Shown here: piece after piece, positions 1 through 5,568 of the stretch
How the letters are laid out: each line of letters begins with the position of its first letter
Numbering within the stretch: position 1 is the stretch's first letter
Source of the DNA: an uncultured Eubacteriales bacterium
GTDB lineage: Bacteria > Bacillota_A > Clostridia > Oscillospirales > Oscillospiraceae
Direction of reading: 5' to 3'
DNA length: 5,568 nt
NCBI GenBank assembly: GCA_900556015.1
Contig: USNH01000075.1
Coordinates: forward strand, 1 to 5,568
Translations under genes and position numbers: made by a program
The notes under the pieces: model-generated
The model's database searches: none
Told to the model about the DNA's origin: nothing
The model's input: the letters and a program-made list of their open reading frames with translations, nothing else

Positions 1-2
1 CG

Positions 3-198
3 TATCGCCATTTGCAAAGTGATTTGCCCACTATCGCAAATGGAACGACCGATATGCGCTCCGAGGAAATCGCACGTTCCCTTTCAAAAAGAACCAAGAA
101 ACGCAAAGCGGCGGCTGCGGTGTTCGCGGTAATATTCTGCCTGTTTGCAATGCTCTCTCTTCTTCGTGGGCAAGGTGATCATGATAACAGAAGCTTGA
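3..198 (+). pseudogene. 3' end of an unrecognised membrane protein gene, apparently frameshifted
   Basis: I do not recognise the family. The frame entering at position 3 encodes a basic stretch (KRTKKRK) followed from about 108 by a hydrophobic run (AAAAVFAVIFCLFAML), as in a C-terminal membrane segment with positive residues on the cytoplasmic side. This frame does not stop before the hairpin at 206-233; it runs on to 413 through the terminator and the next promoter, which a real gene would not do. At a CTCTCTCT run (153-160) a shift into the frame of position 1 gives a continuing hydrophobic tail, LFFVGKVIMITEA, that stops at TGA 196-198, eight bases before the hairpin. The likely reading is therefore a truncated-at-edge gene that lost two bases (or gained one) near 153-160, by mutation or sequencing error. 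The region is less GC-rich than the rest of the window. The upstream part lies outside, so size and function are unknown. Confidence 0.35.
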
Positions 199-205
199 AC
201 CATGG

Positions 206-242
206 GCGGCGGGACAGTAAACTGTCCCGCCGCTCTGATTTT
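206..242 (+). terminator. Intrinsic terminator after the left-edge gene
   Basis: A perfect 12-bp stem (206-217 pairing with 222-233) encloses a TAAA loop and is followed by TCTGATTTT. The T tract is interrupted, so termination may be imperfect, but the stem is very GC-rich. It sits just after the TGA at 196-198 and isolates the upstream gene from the Rrf2 operon. Confidence 0.75.
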
Positions 243-371
243 CAGCGGGCATGGTCTTTCTCGTGCGTAATGGTTCTCCACGCCGAGGCTGTCTCTGCCA
301 ATATTTTGCATGGCAAGGCGGTGCGGTTTTTTCGGAATATGACAGAATGGCAGCACAATTCTTCCAAAAAT

Positions 372-399
372 ATCTTGACAAGATTTATCAAGATTGATA
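372..399 (+). promoter_or_regulatory. Candidate operator overlapping the -35 box and spacer
   Basis: ATCTTG-A-CAAGAT (372-384) is a perfect 6-1-6 palindrome covering the -35 box. TATCA-AGAT-TGATA (386-399) is a second, 5-4-5 palindrome covering the spacer and touching the -10 box. CAAGATT also occurs twice, at 379-385 and 389-395, exactly ten bases apart, so on one face of the helix. Rrf2 proteins commonly repress their own promoters by binding dyad sites in such positions. The site is therefore the best candidate for autoregulation by the adjacent gene, but binding is inferred. It does not obviously match a characterised Rrf2 consensus known to me. Confidence 0.5.
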
Positions 400-403
400 G
401 AAT
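375..403 (+). promoter_or_regulatory. Sigma-A promoter of the Rrf2 operon
   Basis: The -35 box TTGACA (375-380) matches consensus exactly, the spacer is 17 bases, and the -10 box TAGAAT (398-403) differs from TATAAT at one position. Transcription would begin near 410, leaving a leader of about 25 bases with the ribosome binding site of the Rrf2 gene. No other good promoter is seen before the two downstream genes, so this one probably serves all three. Confidence 0.85.
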
Positions 404-434
404 GGATATATAACCAAAAAGGAGATGCAGGGAT

Positions 435-872
435 ATGCTCATCACAAGGGAAACGGACTATGCGCTGCGGATGCTGCGGGTGCTGCTGGACAAAGAGAAG
501 CACTCCGCTGCCGAGATGGCGGAGACGGAGCTGATCCCCATGCAGTTTGCCTATCAGATCCTGCGAAAGCTCTCCGCTGGGGAGCTGGTGCAGGTGAGCC
601 GGGGCGCAGCCGGCGGCTGCCGGCTGTCCTGTGACCTGCGTGGCGTTTCCCTCTACGACCTCATGGTCGTCATGGGAGAGCATGACGTCCTGTGTGCCTG
701 CATGGAGCCGGGGTATGACTGCCGCTGGCAAAGCAAGCACGGGAAATGCGCCATCCACTGCCAGCTAACGGAGCTGCAGCGAAAGCAGGACGAGGCGTTC
801 CGCGCCGTGAGCCTGCACCGGCTGCTGACCGGCGAAGCAATTCAAAAAGAGGAAATGACCCAACAAACGTGA
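435..872 (+). CDS. Rrf2 family transcriptional regulator, cysteine-rich
   Basis: A 145-residue protein of typical Rrf2 length that probably binds DNA as a dimer and senses redox or iron-sulfur state. The N-terminus MLITRETDYALRML is the classic Rrf2 opening. A winged helix-turn-helix follows (about residues 1-65), with a wing of the usual glycine-rich form, RGAAGGCRLS (56-65). The sensor region carries Cys87, Cys89, Cys96, Cys105 and Cys109, in the place where IscR, NsrR and RirA hold their three iron-sulfur ligands, although the spacing differs from the IscR C-X5-C-X5-C pattern. Cys62 lies in the wing and Cys66 next to it. The start is supported by AAAAAGGAG about ten bases upstream. It is first in the operon, 18 bases before the dehydrogenase fusion, which suggests it controls both downstream genes and itself. 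The effector (O2, NO, iron or cysteine status) cannot be read from sequence; a cluster is likely but not proven. Confidence 0.92.
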   Translation: MLITRETDYALRMLRVLLDKEKHSAAEMAETELIPMQFAYQILRKLSAGELVQVSRGAAGGCRLSCDLRGVSLYDLMVVMGEHDVLCACMEPGYDCRWQSKHGKCAIHCQLTELQRKQDEAFRAVSLHRLLTGEAIQKEEMTQQT

Positions 873-890
873 CATAAGGAGGTAGACCGT

Positions 891-2804
891 ATGCTGTTTC
901 AGACCACACCCGCGCACGAGGAGCTGCGCGCCAAGATTCGAGCCTTTGCGGAGGAGGAGATCAAGCCTCTTGCATTCCTGCTGGATCAGAACAATGAATT
1001 CCCTGACGAACCTGTCAAAAAGATGGCACAGCTGGGCTGGCTGGGGCTGCCGTTCCCCAAGGAGTACGGCGGCGCGGGCCTTGACATTCTCAGCTATGCC
1101 ATCGCTGTGGAGGAGCTGGCCCGTGTGGACGGCGGTGCAGGCGTGATCCTCTCCGCCCACGTGTCGCTGGGCGCGTGGCCCATCTTCGCCTACGGCACAG
1201 AGGAGCAGAAGCAGAAGTATCTCGTGCCGCTGGCAAAAGGCGAAAAGCTGGGCGCCTTCGGCCTCACCGAGCCTAACGCCGGGTCGGACGCCGGCGGGAC
1301 GGAGACCACGGCACTGGACAAGGGCGACCACTACCTGCTCAACGGCGGCAAGATCTTCATCACCAACGCGCCCAAGGCGGACACCTATGTGGTATTCGCC
1401 GTCACCACGCCGGACATCGGCACCCGGGGCATCTCCGCCTTCATCGTGGAGAAGGGATGGAAGGGCTTTGAATTCGGCGACCACTACGACAAGATGGGCA
1501 TTCGCTCCTCCTCCACGGCGGAGTTGATCTTCAACGACGTGAAGGTACCCAAGGAGAACCTGCTGGGCAAGGAGGGCGACGGCTTTAAGATCGCCATGTC
1601 CACGCTGGACGGCGGCCGCATCGGTATCGCGGCGCAGGCGCTGGGTATCGCCCAGGGGGCCTTTGAGCACGCGCTGGCCTACGCCAAGGAGCGCGTCCAG
1701 TTCGGGAAGCCCATCGCGGCACAGCAGGCCGTTTCCTTCAAGCTGGCGGATATGGCCACCAAGCTGCGCTGCGCCCGCTTCCTCGTCTACTCCGCGGCGG
1801 AGCTGAAGGAGCAGCACGCCCCCTACGGCATGGAGTCCGCCATGGCGAAGATGTACGCCTCAGACATCGCGCTGGAGGTCACCAACGACGCCGTGCAGAT
1901 CCACGGCGGCACCGGCTTCCTCAAGGGTATGGAGGTGGAGCGCGCCTACCGCGATGCCAAGATCACCACCATCTATGAGGGTACTAACGAGATCCAGCGG
2001 GTGGTCATCGCCTCCCATCTCATCGGCAGGCTGGGCAAGAGCAGCGGCGGCGAAAGCCGCTCAACGGCCAAGAAGCCCGCGCCCATCACCGGTATCCGCA
2101 AGCGCACCATCTTCCGGGAGGGCGACGCCGCCCAGCAGGTCAACGATCTGGTGGCGGCGCTGAAAAAGGACGGCCACGACTTCTCCGTGGGTATCCCCAT
2201 GGATACGCCCATTCCCAAGGCGGAGCGTGTGGTCTCCGCCGGTAAGGGCATCGGCGAGAAGAAGAACATGAAGCTGGTGGAGGGTCTGGCCAAGGCCGCC
2301 GGCGCGGCGATCGGCTCCTCCCGTCCCGTGGCGGAGACGCTGAAATACCTGCCCCTTGACCGCTATGTGGGTATGTCCGGGCAGAAGTTCACCGGCAACC
2401 TCTATATCGCCTGCGGCATCTCCGGCGCCACCCAGCACCTCAAGGGCATCAAGGATGCCTCCACCATCGTGGCTATCAACAAAAACGGCAACGCGCCTAT
2501 CTTCAAGAACTGCGACTACGGCATCGTGGGCGATGTGATGGAGATTTTGCCCTTGCTCACCGCCGCGCTGGACAGCGGCGAGAAGCAGCCCGCGCCGCCG
2601 ATGGTGAAGATGAAGCGTCCTACGCCGCCCAAGCCCACGCCCATCGGCGACACCTATGTGTGCGGCGGCTGCGGCTACGAGTATGTGCCGGAGCTGGGTG
2701 ACGAGGACGGCGAGATCGCGCCGGGTACGTTGTTTGAGCAGCTCCCCGCCGACTGGGTATGCCCGGAGTGCGCGGAGGGCAAGGATCAATTTGTGAAGGC
2801 TTGA
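891..2804 (+). CDS. Acyl-CoA dehydrogenase / EtfA FAD domain / rubredoxin fusion
   Basis: A 637-residue three-part flavoprotein. Residues 1-380 form a complete acyl-CoA dehydrogenase: signature [10 protein letters not shown] (124-133), the QIHGGTGF region (336-343) and the catalytic base Glu363 in [10 protein letters not shown]. In the second signature Gly346 replaces the usual acidic residue. After a linker (about 384-443), residues 444-560 match domain II of electron-transfer flavoprotein alpha, which binds FAD: SAGKGIG (449-455), SSRP (476-479), GISGATQH (509-516) and NAPIF (534-538). A proline-rich linker (566-586) leads to a rubredoxin with Cys591, Cys594, Cys624 and Cys627 as iron ligands. 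EtfA domain I and EtfB are absent. The likely role is cytoplasmic transfer of electrons between an acyl-CoA/enoyl-CoA pair and rubredoxin partners, with similarity to clostridial butyryl-CoA dehydrogenases suggesting a short chain. TAAGGAGG lies eight bases before the ATG. The next gene, a flavodiiron protein, is the obvious electron acceptor. Domain calls are firm; substrate and direction are inference. Confidence 0.95.
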   Translation: MLFQTTPAHEELRAKIRAFAEEEIKPLAFLLDQNNEFPDEPVKKMAQLGWLGLPFPKEYGGAGLDILSYAIAVEELARVDGGAGVILSAHVSLGAWPIFAYGTEEQKQKYLVPLAKGEKLGAFGLTEPNAGSDAGGTETTALDKGDHYLLNGGKIFITNAPKADTYVVFAVTTPDIGTRGISAFIVEKGWKGFEFGDHYDKMGIRSSSTAELIFNDVKVPKENLLGKEGDGFKIAMSTLDGGRIGIAAQALGIAQGAFEHALAYAKERVQFGKPIAAQQAVSFKLADMATKLRCARFLVYSAAELKEQHAPYGMESAMAKMYASDIALEVTNDAVQIHGGTGFLKGMEVERAYRDAKITTIYEGTNEIQRVVIASHLIGRLGKSSGGESRSTAKKPAPITGIRKRTIFREGDAAQQVNDLVAALKKDGHDFSVGIPMDTPIPKAERVVSAGKGIGEKKNMKLVEGLAKAAGAAIGSSRPVAETLKYLPLDRYVGMSGQKFTGNLYIACGISGATQHLKGIKDASTIVAINKNGNAPIFKNCDYGIVGDVMEILPLLTAALDSGEKQPAPPMVKMKRPTPPKPTPIGDTYVCGGCGYEYVPELGDEDGEIAPGTLFEQLPADWVCPECAEGKDQFVKA

Positions 2805-2822
2805 GCCGGGAGGGTATGAGAT

Positions 2823-4022
2823 ATGTATTGTGTGCGTAATGTGACCAGCGACCTCTACTGGGTGGGGGCCAACGACCACCGCCTTGCCCTGTTTGAAAAC
2901 TGCTTCCCCATTCCCCGCGGCGTCAGCTACAACGCCTACTGTCTGCTGGACGAGAAAACGGTGCTGTTCGACACCGCCGACGCCTCCGTGTGCCGCAGCT
3001 TTCTGGAAAACGTGACCCACGGGCTGGGAGGCCGGGCTTTGGACTATCTGGTGGTGCAGCATATGGAGCCGGACCACGCCGCCGACATCCGGGACCTGCT
3101 GACCCGGCACCCGGAGACCACCGTGGTGTGCTCCGCCGCCGCCAGGAATATGCTGGCCCAGTTCTTCGGCCCCGGATACGAGGGCCGCGTCAACGTGGTG
3201 AAGGAGGGGGACACCCTCTGCACCGGGCGGCACACCCTGCACTTTGTGGCCGCGCCTATGGTCCACTGGCCGGAGGTGCTGATGACCTATGACGAGACGG
3301 ACAAGCTCCTGCTGACGGCGGACGCCTTCGGCACCTTTGGCGCTTTGAACGGCGCGCTGTTCGCCGACGAGGTGAACTTCGACCGGGACTATCTGGACGA
3401 GGCCCGGCGGTATTACACCAACATCGTGGGCAAATACGGGACCCAGGTCCAGGCGGTGCTGAAAAAGGCCGCCGGGCTGGATATTCAGATGCTGCTGCCC
3501 CTCCACGGCTTCGTGTGGCGGCAGGATCTGGGGTATATCCTGGGCAAATACGACCTGTGGAGCCGGTATGAGCCGGAGCAGCGGGGCGTGGTCATCGCCT
3601 ATGCCTCCGTCTACGGCGGCACGGAGAACGCCGCCAACATCCTGGCCTGCCGTCTGCGGGAGCAGGGGGTGCAGGTGGAGATGTTCGACACCTCCGTCAC
3701 CCCGGCGTCCTATATCCTGGCGGCGGCCTTCCGGTTCAGCCATGTGGTGCTGGCGGCTCCCACCTATAACGGCGGCGTGTTCGTCACCATGGAGAACCTG
3801 CTGCACGACCTGACGGCCCACGGCCTCAAGGGCCGCCGGGCGGCGTATATCGAAAACGGCTCCTGGGCCCCCACCAGCGCCCGGGGGATGCAGAAGCTGC
3901 TGGAGCCCCTGAACTGGGAGACGGCGGCGGACACCGTGACCCTCCGCTCCGCCCTGCGCCAGGGGCAGCAGGAGGACCTGGAGCGCATGGCCATGCAGCT
4001 GGCGGACAGTGTAAACGCATAG
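2823..4022 (+). CDS. fprA: Flavodiiron protein (A-type), O2 or NO reductase
   Basis: A 399-residue cytoplasmic flavodiiron protein, the usual length of the two-domain class A. It reduces O2 to water or NO to N2O using electrons from rubredoxin. The N-terminal metallo-beta-lactamase-like domain (about 1-250) has every diiron ligand: His80, Glu82, Asp84 and His85 (HMEPDH), His148, Asp167 and His228. The spacings are those of characterised members. The C-terminal flavodoxin-like domain (about 255-395) has the FMN phosphate loop ASVYGGTEN (261-269) and the APTYNGG segment. There is no fused rubredoxin or NADH-oxidoreductase domain, so an outside donor is needed; the preceding gene supplies a rubredoxin domain. 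The ATG at 2823 is chosen over an ATG at 2816, which is in another frame and soon stops; GGGAGGG lies eight bases upstream. O2 versus NO preference cannot be decided from sequence. Confidence 0.95.
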   Translation: MYCVRNVTSDLYWVGANDHRLALFENCFPIPRGVSYNAYCLLDEKTVLFDTADASVCRSFLENVTHGLGGRALDYLVVQHMEPDHAADIRDLLTRHPETTVVCSAAARNMLAQFFGPGYEGRVNVVKEGDTLCTGRHTLHFVAAPMVHWPEVLMTYDETDKLLLTADAFGTFGALNGALFADEVNFDRDYLDEARRYYTNIVGKYGTQVQAVLKKAAGLDIQMLLPLHGFVWRQDLGYILGKYDLWSRYEPEQRGVVIAYASVYGGTENAANILACRLREQGVQVEMFDTSVTPASYILAAAFRFSHVVLAAPTYNGGVFVTMENLLHDLTAHGLKGRRAAYIENGSWAPTSARGMQKLLEPLNWETAADTVTLRSALRQGQQEDLERMAMQLADSVNA

Positions 4023-4050
4023 TATATCGCAGAAAGATATCGTATTATGT

Positions 4051-4081
4051 AAAAATCGCGGGCTAAGGCCCGCGATTTTTT
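4051..4081. terminator. Bidirectional intrinsic terminator
   Basis: A perfect 9-bp GC-rich stem (4055-4063 with 4068-4076) around a TAAG loop is flanked by AAAAA on the left and TTTTTT on the right, so each strand reads a hairpin followed by a U tract. It lies 28 bases after the stop of the flavodiiron gene and just past the stop of the convergent MATE gene at 4084, and should end transcription from both sides. Confidence 0.92.
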
Positions 4082-4083
4082 CG

Positions 4084-5451
4084 TCAGGAGATCCTTTCCA
4101 GGCGCTCCTGGCGGTCCATATCCCGCAGGACCCCCAGAACCAGGGGCACCGTCAGGGCGAAGGCGCACACGTCCGACACCGGCTGGGCCAGCTGCACCCC
4201 CAGTTCCCCCCAGATATGGGGCAGGGCCAGCACCGCCGGGATGAAGAACAGCCCCTGCCGGGCTACCGCCAGCACCGAGGCCTGCCAGACCTTGTTGATG
4301 GTCTGGGTCAGCATGCTGGAGATGACGATGACGCCGCACAGCGGGAAGGCCAGGCACTGCAGGCGCAGGGCCCGGGCTCCGAAGGCGATGACCTCCGGGT
4401 CGTTGCGGAACACGGCGATGATCTGGGGAGCCAGGACCAGGCCCAGCACCGAAACCGCCGTCAGGAACACCGTGGACCACTTGACGCAGAAGCGGAAGCC
4501 CTCCTTCACCCGGTGATACAGCCCCGCGCCATAGTTGAAGCCGCACACCGGCTGGAATCCCTGGCCGAAGCCGATCAGGGCGGACTGGGCCAGCATCATG
4601 GCCCGGCTTACCACGCTCATGGCGGCAATGGCCGCGTCGCCATACAGCCCGGCGCTGCGGTTGAGGCAGATGGTAGCGATGCTGGCCAGTCCCTGGCGGC
4701 ACAGGGAGGGCAGACCGCCCTTGCCGATCTCCAGGAACAGGTCCCGGCGGAAGCACAGGTTTTTCAGCCGGATCCGCAGGTTGCCGCCCCGGGCGCAGCC
4801 CAGAAGCAGCATGCAGAAGGAGGCCAGCTGGCTGAGGACGGTGGCCAGAGCCGCCCCGGCCACCCCCATGTTCAGCCCGAAGATCAAAAGCGGGTCCAGC
4901 CCCACGTTCAGCACCGCCCCGGCGGCGATGCCCACCATGCCGTAGGCGGCGCTGCCCTGGAAGCGCAGCTGGTTGTTCAGCACGAAGGACGCCGTCATAT
5001 ACGGGGCCCCCAGCAGGATGATCCGCAGATAGCTGCGGGCGTAGGGGAGGATGGTGTCCGTGGAGCCCAGCAGCCGGGCCAGAGGCGAGAGAAATATCTG
5101 GCCCAGCACCAGGATGACGCATCCGGCCAGAAAGGCCAGGGTCACGCCGGTGGCGGCCATTTTTTCGGCGTCGGCGGTTTCGTGGCGGCCCAGCTGGCGG
5201 GAGATGTAGTTGCCGGACCCGTGGCCGAAGAAAAAGCCCACCGCCTGGATCACCGCCATCAGGGAGAACACCACGCCCACCGCGCCGGTGGCGCTGTTGC
5301 TGTGGAGCTGGCCCACGAAATAGGTGTCCACCATGTTGTAGCAGGCGGTGACCATCATGCTGATGATGGTGGGGACCGCCATTTTGCACACCAGATGACC
5401 CACCGGCTGACCGGTAAGCTCCTGGAATTTGGTTTCCTGTTTGTCGTTCAC
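4084..5451 (-). CDS. MATE family multidrug/cation antiporter
   Basis: A full-length 455-residue member of the MATE family, close in style to MepA/DinF-like Firmicute proteins. MATE proteins sit in the cytoplasmic membrane with twelve helices in two halves and export organic cations or drugs in exchange for H+ or Na+. The first half opens with PTIISMMV and YNMVDTYFVGQL (38-49), whose Asp42 corresponds by motif to the conserved TM1 aspartate of NorM. The second half has GLPSLCRQGL and GQGFQPVCGFNYGAG, the typical second-repeat motifs. The GTG start at 5451 is forced: an in-frame TAA lies two codons upstream (5455-5457 on the plus strand), the next in-frame ATG would remove TM1, and GGAGGT is five bases before the GTG. 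The gene is convergent with the flavodiiron operon and has its own promoter. The substrate cannot be inferred. Confidence 0.95.
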   Translation of the reverse strand: MNDKQETKFQELTGQPVGHLVCKMAVPTIISMMVTACYNMVDTYFVGQLHSNSATGAVGVVFSLMAVIQAVGFFFGHGSGNYISRQLGRHETADAEKMAATGVTLAFLAGCVILVLGQIFLSPLARLLGSTDTILPYARSYLRIILLGAPYMTASFVLNNQLRFQGSAAYGMVGIAAGAVLNVGLDPLLIFGLNMGVAGAALATVLSQLASFCMLLLGCARGGNLRIRLKNLCFRRDLFLEIGKGGLPSLCRQGLASIATICLNRSAGLYGDAAIAAMSVVSRAMMLAQSALIGFGQGFQPVCGFNYGAGLYHRVKEGFRFCVKWSTVFLTAVSVLGLVLAPQIIAVFRNDPEVIAFGARALRLQCLAFPLCGVIVISSMLTQTINKVWQASVLAVARQGLFFIPAVLALPHIWGELGVQLAQPVSDVCAFALTVPLVLGVLRDMDRQERLERIS

Positions 5452-5463
5452 GTTTTACCTCCG

Positions 5464-5496
5464 TTTGCGGGTACGCGTTCTTAAAAATGCCGCAAA
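5464..5496 (-). repeat. Second inverted repeat in the MATE leader
   Basis: TTTGCGG (5496-5490 on the minus strand) and CCGCAAA (5470-5464) form a perfect 7-bp inverted repeat with a 19-base loop, abutting the attenuator-like stem at 5496/5497 and ending one base before the ribosome binding site (5462-5457). Folding would use up the T tract after the first hairpin and could affect both termination and ribosome access. The function is inferred from position only. Confidence 0.4.
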
Positions 5497-5524
5497 AAAC
5501 CGCCTCCGGGACGAGCAGCGGTTT
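5494..5524 (-). promoter_or_regulatory. Terminator-like hairpin in the MATE leader (candidate attenuator)
   Basis: On the minus strand, AAACCGC (5524-5518) pairs with GCGGTTT (5503-5497) across a 14-base loop, and the stem runs directly into a tract of six T (5499-5494). This has the form of an intrinsic terminator placed a few bases after the predicted transcription start and before the coding region. The stem is only 7 bp and three of the T residues belong to it, so its strength is uncertain. A second inverted repeat lies immediately downstream. Confidence 0.5.
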
Positions 5525-5537
5525 GCAGCGCGGGATT

Positions 5538-5566
5538 ATTATAGGCTTCCCGTGCCGCCGTGTCAA
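5538..5566 (-). promoter_or_regulatory. Consensus sigma-A promoter of the MATE gene
   Basis: Read on the minus strand, TTGACA (5566-5561) and TATAAT (5543-5538) both match consensus perfectly and are separated by 17 bases. Transcription should begin near 5531, giving a leader of about 80 bases before the GTG. Such a strong promoter suggests control is exerted by a repressor or in the leader rather than by weak initiation. Confidence 0.9.
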
Positions 5567-5568
5567 CC

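Noticed and set aside
242..445. A 67-codon minus-strand open frame upstream of the Rrf2 gene
   Set aside because: It crosses the operon promoter and start, has no ribosome binding site, and its sequence shows no domain or consistent membrane pattern.
765..1817. A 350-codon minus-strand open frame opposite the dehydrogenase domain
   Set aside because: It has low-complexity Leu/Arg/Gly composition, no good ribosome binding site or domain, and is a mirror of the coding strand's codon bias.
2816..2839. An ATG at 2816 as a possible earlier start of the flavodiiron gene
   Set aside because: It is out of frame with the flavodiiron coding region and reaches a stop after seven codons; the ATG at 2823 has the better-placed ribosome binding site.
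2061..3821. A 586-codon open frame on the minus strand opposite the dehydrogenase fusion and flavodiiron genes
   Set aside because: It lies antisense to two genes with firm domain motifs, its translation is rich in His, Gly and Gln without any recognisable domain, and it is explained by GC-rich third positions on the coding strand.
4216..5484. A 422-codon plus-strand open frame opposite the MATE gene
   Set aside because: Its translation is dominated by Gln, His, Gly and Ala with no motif, whereas the opposite strand encodes a complete MATE protein with promoter, ribosome binding site and terminator.
1..5568. Mobile elements, CRISPR arrays, tRNA or rRNA genes
   Set aside because: No transposase or integrase motifs, spaced direct repeats, or tRNA/rRNA-like sequences were seen on either strand.

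Overview
The window looks like a chromosomal stretch from a GC-rich anaerobic Firmicute, most likely a gut clostridium of the Oscillospiraceae type. This is inferred from strong GGAGG-type ribosome binding sites, consensus sigma-A promoters, codons ending mostly in G or C, and a gene set typical of strict anaerobes (Rrf2 regulator, rubredoxin-fused acyl-CoA dehydrogenase, flavodiiron protein). No genus can be fixed from the sequence alone.

Layout. Positions 1-198 hold the tail of an unrecognised small membrane protein, apparently frameshifted, closed by a strong hairpin at 206-233. A near-consensus promoter at 375-403 then drives a three-gene plus-strand operon: an Rrf2 regulator (435-872), a 637-residue fusion of acyl-CoA dehydrogenase, the FAD domain of electron-transfer flavoprotein alpha and rubredoxin (891-2804), and a flavodiiron protein (2823-4022). 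Both gaps between these genes are 18 bases and each gene has a good ribosome binding site. A symmetric hairpin with A and T tracts (4051-4081) ends the operon and also ends a convergent minus-strand MATE transporter gene (5451 to 4084). That gene has a fully consensus promoter at the right edge and a leader that can fold into a terminator-like hairpin.

How the genes may work together. The operon reads as a compact electron path: acyl-CoA to dehydrogenase FAD, to the tethered EtfA-type FAD, to the tethered rubredoxin, to the flavodiiron protein, to O2 or NO. A cysteine-rich Rrf2 protein probably senses iron-sulfur state, O2 or NO and controls its own promoter, where overlapping repeats lie on the -35 and spacer. 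The domain calls are well supported by motifs. The direction of electron flow, the acyl-CoA substrate and the final acceptor are inference. The MATE gene is a separate unit with no evident link to the operon.
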